From Psococerastis gibbosa (taxonomy: Eukaryota > Arthropoda > Insecta > Psocodea > Psocidae), in assembly GCA_963971405.1 (NCBI GenBank), contig OZ020488.1:45986888-46050887 (forward strand): a stretch of 64,000 bases of DNA, written 5' to 3'. The position numbers and the translations under genes are program-made. The notes beneath the pieces were generated by a model. That model did no database searches. It had not been told where the DNA came from and saw nothing but the letters and a program-made list of their open reading frames with translations. This document shows, piece after piece, positions 58,001 through 64,000 of this stretch. Every line of letters begins with the position of its first letter. Positions within the stretch are counted from its first letter, which is position 1.

Positions 58001-61000
58001 TCACCTATCTGCCTTGCCCGCCTGTATTACTCACCTATCTCCTCGGCTGGGTTGTCTCCGTCAATGACCGGCCTTCCAGCGTCTATCCAGTACGGCTTCG
58101 TTATTCTGAACAGCCCACACATTCCGTCGCTACATCCCAGGGTCCTGTTGCAGACGGAGGCGCCCTCACAAATGCATCCGATGCAGGTCTCCGAAGGTCC
58201 GTCCCCCGGCCTGTTGTCGACCGCGGGCTCTATCTGCTGGGGCACAAAGGCCTGTTCTTGGGAAGAAACCAGACCTGCGAACAAAATTTCGGTTAGTTTT
58301 TCAACTGCTATTTATCAGCTAGTTTTGCAATAATGCATGAACCGGGGGTTGTCTTTTTAACCCTTAACTTGAGAGGATGTTTTTACTTCCTTTACTTGAT
58401 AATATGGGTCAATATGATCCGGGACTTTTTAAAATAAAAACAAGTTAAGATTTAAAGTGGGAAATGCAAATGAATTAATTCGATAGTCTAGCTGTGTACC
58501 TGCCTAATTAATCTTTCAATTCTTTTGAACCCTATATTGCACTATATAAAATCTGTTTAGTACCAGCAATGGCTTAAATTCGATGGCAAGGTGGTAGCGT
58601 GCTTGTACTTGTGCTAGTCTCTACAGGCCATGCGACAGGAGACGTTTCGTAACTCAACACAGTTACAAAAGAGTAAAGACACTGAAGAAGTCAATCAGAT
58701 ACATTCATTAAATTATATTGTATGTATGCGATTGACCTTTTTTTTTATAAATATGGCTGCTGAGATATCTTACGATATATTTTACATATTCATGTAATTT
58801 AATAATACCGTTCGATAATGAATGAAATTAGCCAAGTGATGTTTGCCAAAGATAATAAAGTTCAAGAAATTTTAATTAGGGCTCATTTTGCCCTCAATAC
58901 AATTAGGTTATCTCAAATGTCATTTACTGACAGTGTTGATCTGTTTTTAAATTGCACAAAAATTCATACTTATCATGTCATTTCATCCTAACAGTTTATG
59001 CAGTAGATGCAGTATTCGCTCTTTGTTTCAATAATGTAGGTTAGCCTATATATAAGGCGAATACCATATAATTTAGGTCACGGAAAGGGTATTTTTCGTC
59101 AGTTACTCCTGCAATAATAAAGCTAGGCAACTGATGCGAACATGTACCTAACCCCCTTTAGCTTTTCTATTTATCTCTATTCGCACGGATTGACACGTTT
59201 CGGGGTCTCAAGAACCTAGTAGTGTTTTTTACGAAATGTGTCTGTCTGTGTGCCTATCTATACCTCGATTTGGGGCCAAACTACTCAATAGAATTTGATG
59301 GAATTCGGCATGTAGGTTTACAAAAATATCATCCAGGGCTATTATATTCATTTTTGGTTTTTACACAATAAGACATACATAATAACATAGAAGTTATTGT
59401 TGGTAATTTTAGAATTGAATTAGTCTGATGATGCTATCCACTACTGAATCACAGTAGTCATTATTAATGTAAGCAAAACCCACTGGGTCGCATCCCTCCA
59501 GATATTGTAGTTTGGTTCAGAGCGTAATGACAAATTACTAAAAATAAGAATTTTCCTGAGGAACCAACCTATTGGAGCTTCCTAACTTGTGGTATGTTCT
59601 AAGTACTAGATAGAGTAACGAAACAGAAAAAGGGACCATATTTTGGATTGGGAGAAAAAATATTTTAGAGGTAAATAATACAATATTATGAATAATCCGA
59701 GGCCAAAAGCATTGCCTACCGTATTAACAGTACATTATTAAAGTGCAGTATTATATTATTGGTATGTCCATTATATATACTGTGAAATTGCCCCATCGAT
59801 CTATGCAGTGCTTTAGGATAGGGAAATTCTACAGGCAGCCGATATTTAACCACGTGGCAATAATTTTTTCAGTAGAACTTACTGTAGTAATTGATAAAAT
59901 ATATAGGAAAGTTCACGGGTTCACTAAATACTAGTTCTTATGTATTATAAGAACCGGTCCGAGTTTACTCGAACATGCTTCTCAATTTATAAATTACTAG
60001 ATAGACATAATGTGTAATTTCATAGTAAATAATTTCCCTGTATGGTTAAATATCGGATCCCTGGGGCACGTAATGTACTGGAGCGTGAATTTTCCATAAT
60101 TTCTTCAAAAAATAATTTTTTGCACAGCACCAAATATTTTTTTTGGGAAGGCAATCTGTTAGGTTTGGTTACTCTATTGAGTTACTAAAACGTACCTGAA
60201 GGTAGAAATCATTGATAGAAATGTTCCGCCGAAAAATTATTTTTTTAGTCATTTTTCATTAAAATTGACTTATATTTATTTTTTTACTCCCAGAAGTAAA
60301 CTATCAAGGGACAAGTGACCCTCCGCATTTCGTTCACATTAATGGCGACTACACTATGTGTCAATTTAAAAGAAATCGTTGCAGCCGTTTTGGAGAAATA
60401 ATTTTTTAGGCGTTTTTTGAGAATTTTTTAGAGAGTTTTTTTGGGCAATTTTGGGGAATTGAGTTAGCCCCAAAAAAAAAATGATCCCGAGGGATAATTT
60501 TTTTTTAACCTACCTGCTAAATTTCATCTAAACTGACCGAGTAGTTTGCCCGGAAATCGATGAACAGACAGGGTGACAGACATTTCGTAAAAACCACTTT
60601 GTAGGGTTCCTGGGACCTCAAAACGTGTCTTCTTCTTCTTCTTCAAGTTACAGCCAGATGGCTTCGATGCCTCCACTCCCCTCGATTCCGGCACGCCCTC
60701 TTCAGCTCCACGTATGATTTGGCTCCTACATCCTCAATTACTAAATAAATTAAACTTGCTGCAGGTACTTCTTTCTTCCATTCTTCGGCGCCCAGGTCGA
60801 TTGACGCCTTGTTCCCTCTATGATGCAGCTTTTCGTGTCGTAGGTAATGTCCAATCCAGTGAGCTCTTCTTTTACTTATAGAATATAGATGCAACGAGAG
60901 TTTTTGTTTCGCCTACTCTGGTTAGAACGTGCTCCTTTGTAACATGTAACGTGTAAATCCGTTGAAATCCCGGAGTCGACAATTTTGACCGTCACAAAGC

Positions 61001-62990
61001 TTTCCTTATACTAGGCCTATAGCTTCCTTATAAATTGGAAAGCAATAAAATTATCATTATTAGGCCTAATATTATTTATTATTATATTTTTATAGGTAGC
61101 TTCGATCAGATATACTAACTTATATACATATTTCGCGTTAGTTAGAGCACACGCCCCTGTACACGCCCCTGTAACGCCTCACATGACAGACATGACAGCT
61201 GATTCGGCACCTCGACCTTGGCAACTGGCTACCTCGCCTTTATTAATTCACATTAACATAATAACAATGTCTTCCGGAGTACAGTTCTTACAGTACTCCA
61301 TCTCAGTCTAATACGTCATCTTCTCAAACCCAAATATTGCACAGCACCGTATGATACAGTACCGTATGCTGTCATATGCACGTCACTTCATGCCCTAGCA
61401 GTTGCCTATATCAGCCTATGGTGCTCAAGGAACCAATAACCACCTCTGTGTTTCATGAACGCCTCTTACTATTTTCGAGGCTAAATTTAATCAAATTCAT
61501 AATTATCATGGCAGCCTAATTAACGGACTCTAATTAAGGTACTCCAATTTTCCCCCATCATAGCATATAATATATACTACATTTATAGGCCTCCATACCA
61601 AAAAAATACGCCCTATATAATACAATTATATATTTAAAAAGTAGAAAAGAGTGTGACAAATATTTTAAGATGGGCTATGCACGCTTGTAATGTATCTTGG
61701 AATGTTTGGCACTGATTTCCACCGTACAGTGTACACTGTACGCATAACATGTTCGGATGAGAAATCACATGCATAACAGACAAATCAAAATAGGATGTTA
61801 ACTGAGACAGACCTCTTAAAAACTGAAATAGTTTAATTATTAAGATCCGAACACCCCCAAAATGTATGCAAAGCATACGCCAATGGATAAGGATAAGGTG
61901 GTAGATTTCTGCTTTTTCTTTCCAGTCAATCATTGGCGTAATTCTCTCCTCGATCTGGAAGGTAAATGGAGCTTACCATGCGGTGCCAGAAAACTTTAAA
62001 CAACAATCATTCCTGATAGGGTTGGGTACCAATGCTTTGGGATATAGGCGATATAGCGTCGGATTTTACTGTCTAGCGCAGTTGGTGGGAATCCTTAACA
62101 TTTACAACACCTGTCTAATGTACCTAACTGTCATTTACATCAAATTCTTGGGACACAGCCAAGAACAGAGAAGTAGGCATGAAAAATTATACGATTCAAA
62201 CCCAATTCTCTGCCTTGCTTTTGCAGCGAGCTGCCTCTTCATCCAACCCGCGCACACAGTTGGCGTAGTCTACCTGGATCAACGGATTAATTCTCTGCTG
62301 GGCCTGAGTCCACCTAATTGAACCTATCTGTAGTAGTAGTAGTATGGTTGGACACAGTCCCAGGCCACGGTGTGGGCCCATAGGACAGTGGACCTCCTGA
62401 TTAGAGTGGATTTCGAACCACTTGAGAAACACAGTGAAGTCACACGATTAGTGCGGAGGTGACCAGGACAAGTCCTACCATGTTTCCCTACCGGCTCTGT
62501 GCACACGACCAAGTTATCTGCATCTTTGAACCTGCTCTGGTCCGCTGGATTCAACTTGATATGGCGGCCGGCTGTACCTAACTGTAATGGGTCCACCTAA
62601 TTGAAATGGGTACCTAACCTTCACCGATAGGGGAGAAACGCCGCTGCCAGACATATTGCTCACGACAACATCCAGCGATCATATGAACAGGCTGCAATAA
62701 AGATATTAAGAGGATCCGCATACTGTGAGTACGCAGGTCTGAGCTTTAAAGCCGTGAACTGTGTTAGAAGAAGAAGACAGGTGTGAGGTGTGATCCTCCG
62801 CAGTACGCAGCTTACTCAGCTAAGTGAATATAATGTTACCTAAATAGGCTATAGGTTGCATTTAATTACAGTTTGTAAAAATTTATTATTAGTTAAAGAC
62901 TTCATTAGTAAAAAAGAGAGGATTTTATAGCGACTTACAGAAGTTGAAGATCGAAATGAGGAAAAATAGGGATGAGTAGTAGGCCTCCAT
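54942..62990 (-). CDS. i-type lysozyme C, 4 exons, 169 aa
   Basis: Exons are 62990-62939, 58274-58035, 55665-55592 and 55085-54942 (510 nt, phases 1,1,0). After a leader of about 18 residues and an acidic N-terminal extension come CIGCICEGASVC, GCSDGMCGLF, KPYWIDAG, C..DPFC, YTGRFRK and DCNNDG. This is the fullest cysteine set of the three. The catalytic Glu position of characterised bivalve enzymes is not acidic here (an Ala, with a Glu two residues earlier), as reported for several insect i-type lysozymes, so lytic activity is uncertain. Intron 1 is 4.7 kb and packed with repeats. The exon 2 donor lies in a 30-bp tandem duplication. Confidence 0.9.
55592..55665 (-). CDS. Lysozyme C exon 3: CAIDPFC helix
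   Basis: A 74-bp exon with acceptor GATGTTTTAG and donor CGCAAG|GTAAGG. It encodes QRCAIDPFCAGQ and YTGRF, the family's paired-Cys helix. A dispersed repeat supplies the sequence immediately upstream of the acceptor. Confidence 0.88.
55676..56070. repeat. Local inverted repeat beside lysozyme C exon 3
   Basis: 55676-55800 (-) and 55977-56070 (+) share CTTGTTTACAAAACATTTT and TGTGGAACGAGCAAT-like lines. A third copy is at 46590-46690. The sequence supplies the intron immediately upstream of the exon 3 acceptor. Confidence 0.65.
56770..57141 (+). repeat. SINE family B split by a MITE
   Basis: The SINE consensus is continuous once 56889-57064 and one target copy are removed. Confidence 0.75.
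56881..57072. mobile_element. 176-bp CAAGGCCGTAGCCA MITE inside SINE B
   Basis: GTCCAGTG at 56881-56888 and 57065-57072. Termini CAAGGCCGTAGCCAA and TTGGCTACGGCCTCG. C runs near both ends. Confidence 0.9.
57329..57788 (+). repeat. Dispersed CAGA repeat, internally deleted
   Basis: AAGAACCGGTACGAC head, then GGACCTCAAAACGTG tail, lacking the middle. Confidence 0.65.
57979..58038 (-). repeat. 30-bp tandem duplication containing the lysozyme C exon 2 splice donor
   Basis: 57979-58008 and 58009-58038 differ at only two positions. Each copy contains ATAG|GTGAGTAA, so there are two equal-strength donors 30 bp apart. Use of the distal one would add in-frame GAG then a TAA stop. Confidence 0.9.
58035..58274 (-). 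CDS. Lysozyme C exon 2: cysteine core and YWIDAG
   Basis: Acceptor TTGTTCGCAG, donor GATAG|GTGAGT. It encodes a Gln/Pro/Glu-rich N-terminal extension of about 25 residues absent from A and B, then the complete cysteine core. Codon use is GC-rich compared with the intron. Confidence 0.92.
58583..58730 (+). repeat. SINE family A copy in lysozyme C intron 1
   Basis: GGTAGCGTGCTTGTACTTGTG through GATACATTCATTAAATTAT. Confidence 0.55.
59180..59645 (-). repeat. Dispersed CAGA repeat, - strand, diverged
   Basis: GACACGTTTCGGGGTCTCA, GTCTGTCTGTG and GGGGCCAAACTACTC match the family in reverse. Confidence 0.6.
59947..61050 (+). repeat. Dispersed CAGA repeat, full length with nested LINE
   Basis: Same head and tail as 13183, interrupted at 60629-60947. 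Confidence 0.78.
60622..60954 (-). mobile_element. RTE-type LINE 3' fragment, 319 bp
   Basis: AACGTGT at 60622-60628 and 60948-60954. On the - strand KRRAHWIGHYLRHEKL then a stop and (GAAGAA)n tail. Confidence 0.8.
61051..62308. other. Lysozyme C intron 1, no exon assigned
   Basis: A - strand open stretch at about 62210-62310 reads INPLIQVDYANCVRGLDEEA. It has no supporting splice partners, so it is not called. Confidence 0.35.
62309..62605 (-). mobile_element. SINE family D, copy 2
   Basis: Nearly identical to 40538-40785 over about 245 bp. GTCCACCTAATTGAA lies on both sides as a possible target duplication. Confidence 0.75.
62939..62990 (-). CDS. Lysozyme C exon 1: signal peptide
   Basis: Seventeen codons with an aromatic/aliphatic core (SLFFLISIF) end in phase 1 at CTTCT|GTAAGT; joining to exon 2 rebuilds a Cys codon. 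This exon is 4.7 kb from exon 2, so the link rests on phase, leader character and the shared architecture with A and B. Confidence 0.7.
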
Positions 62991-63142
62991 GGCAGCTCAG
63001 ATGTCGGACAACTGGTGGTCTACAGTGTGGTCGTCAAGCACTTGCTGTCCCGCTTTGTTGCCCCGAGGACACTCAGACCACTTAGCATATCCAGTGGCGG
63101 TAGGTCGTCTTTGCAACGGTCCATAACAAAATGTAGGTACTT

Positions 63143-63345
63143 ATAACAATCAGTGGCGGATCCACCGGGAGGGGGGGGGGGTCAGGGGGGTCATGACCCC
63201 CCTAAATGATTAAATTCATAAGATACCTATAGTAAAAAAATTGAATAAAACTCAACTTTTCATCAAATAAATTATCTTTTAAACTTACAAAAAAATTGTC
63301 ACCCCCCCCCCTAAATTTTCCTCTGGGTCCGCCCTTGATAACAAT
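63143..63345. mobile_element. 187-bp hAT-like MITE, perfect 8-bp target duplication
   Basis: ATAACAAT at 63143-63150 and 63338-63345. Termini CAGTGGCGGATCCACC and GGTCCGCCCTTG. G run then C run just inside. Confidence 0.88.
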
Positions 63346-63541
63346 ATAAACGTAAATATAAATAGTTGCCTGGTGGTCGCTAGTTTAGACTCATGTATTT
63401 GTTGTACTGCTTATTTTATATCCTTCTGAGGGTTTCCTTGGTGACATCGTGGAACTTGGAGAACGATATAATGTTGCAAACTGTATCCCCACTACTCGAT
63501 TTATGTACTGAACCCCCGCCTCCACCTCCCACTCCCATGTT

Positions 63542-63990
63542 CATTGGCGTAAATTCACAAAATTTCTGGGGGGGGGGGCTTGAGGACCCCAAGACTTTGA
63601 TCCCCCGGAGAAAAAAAAATCGATAAACGGGCACAAATTAGTTGAGGTTTTACCCACATTATACCCTGGAGAAAGGGGAGCCAGGGGCGGATCCTTGGGG
63701 GGCGACCGCCGTCTCCCCCGGAGAAAAATTTGGAAAAAATAGCTCTGAAGTATTGGGGTTTTAAGCATCTTGAGTAATATTTTTTTGTGAAAGTGCTTGG
63801 TCAATATTTGATTTTTTTAATGTAAAATAAGCATACTAAGAATTAATTTCCCTTTCATTATTGTGGATACTATGCCTTTAGCGGTTAGCCTCCATAACGT
63901 CTTTGTCACCAGAAATCCTGGGGGGGGGCTACGGGTGGACCTGGGGGGGCTAAGCCCCCCCCCCCAGGACCCCCCATATTTACGCCAATG
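63542..63990. mobile_element. 449-bp CATTGGCGTAAAT element
   Basis: CATTGGCGTAAATTC at the left and the complement of CATTGGCGTAAATATGG at the right. G runs at both sides. A CAGGGGCGGATCC start at 63683 may be another nested hAT end. Confidence 0.65.
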
Positions 63991-64000
63991 GTGTTGTTAG

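Noticed and set aside
62196..62432. Possible exon with VDYANCVRGLDEEAARCKSKAENW
   Set aside because: Half of the open frame is SINE D sequence and no splice partners or family resemblance were found.

Overview
This is a eukaryotic nuclear window. It is AT-rich, full of repeats and made of short exons separated by long introns with GT-AG borders. The gene families point to an arthropod, most likely an insect and possibly a hemipteran: a neutral-lipase-type lipase, invertebrate-type lysozymes, and RTE-, jockey/R1- and Penelope-like retroelement debris. The species call is inference. There are no rRNA genes, convincing tRNA genes, CRISPR arrays or operons.

Five protein genes can be assembled exon by exon with every reading phase closing. 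(1) On the + strand, a six-coding-exon RING-finger gene (16795-43145, 482 aa) has an N-terminal membrane anchor, a C3HC4 RING and a Lys/Glu-rich tail. A TATA- and CRE-bearing, GC-rich block at 10605-10942 that ends in a splice donor is its probable promoter and 5' noncoding exon. (2) On the - strand, a seven-exon secreted lipase gene (29604 down to 17588, 349 aa) lies entirely inside intron 1 of the RING gene. (3-5) On the - strand, three tandem secreted i-type lysozyme (destabilase-like) genes run C (62990-54942, 169 aa), B (53461-50845, 150 aa) and A (50340-46941, 160 aa). They have diverged from one another in exon structure, cysteines and the catalytic region.

Layout: 1-10 kb is intergenic repeat, including a 5'-truncated RTE-like LINE inserted in an older repeat. 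10.6-43.1 kb is the RING locus with the nested lipase. 43.1-46.9 kb is a nearly repeat-free gap. 46.9-63.0 kb is the lysozyme cluster, and 63.1-64 kb is a pile-up of small DNA transposons. Intervening DNA carries hAT-like MITEs with 8-bp target duplications and G/C runs just inside their ends, several tRNA-like SINE families, foldback elements, a ~0.9-1.1 kb dispersed repeat with CAGA/CCGA microsatellites, and a truncated Penelope-like element with inverted terminal copies and a GIY-YIG domain.

The lipase and lysozymes are all predicted to be secreted, so digestion or defence is a plausible shared theme. The RING protein looks membrane-anchored and regulatory, and nothing in the sequence links it functionally to the others.
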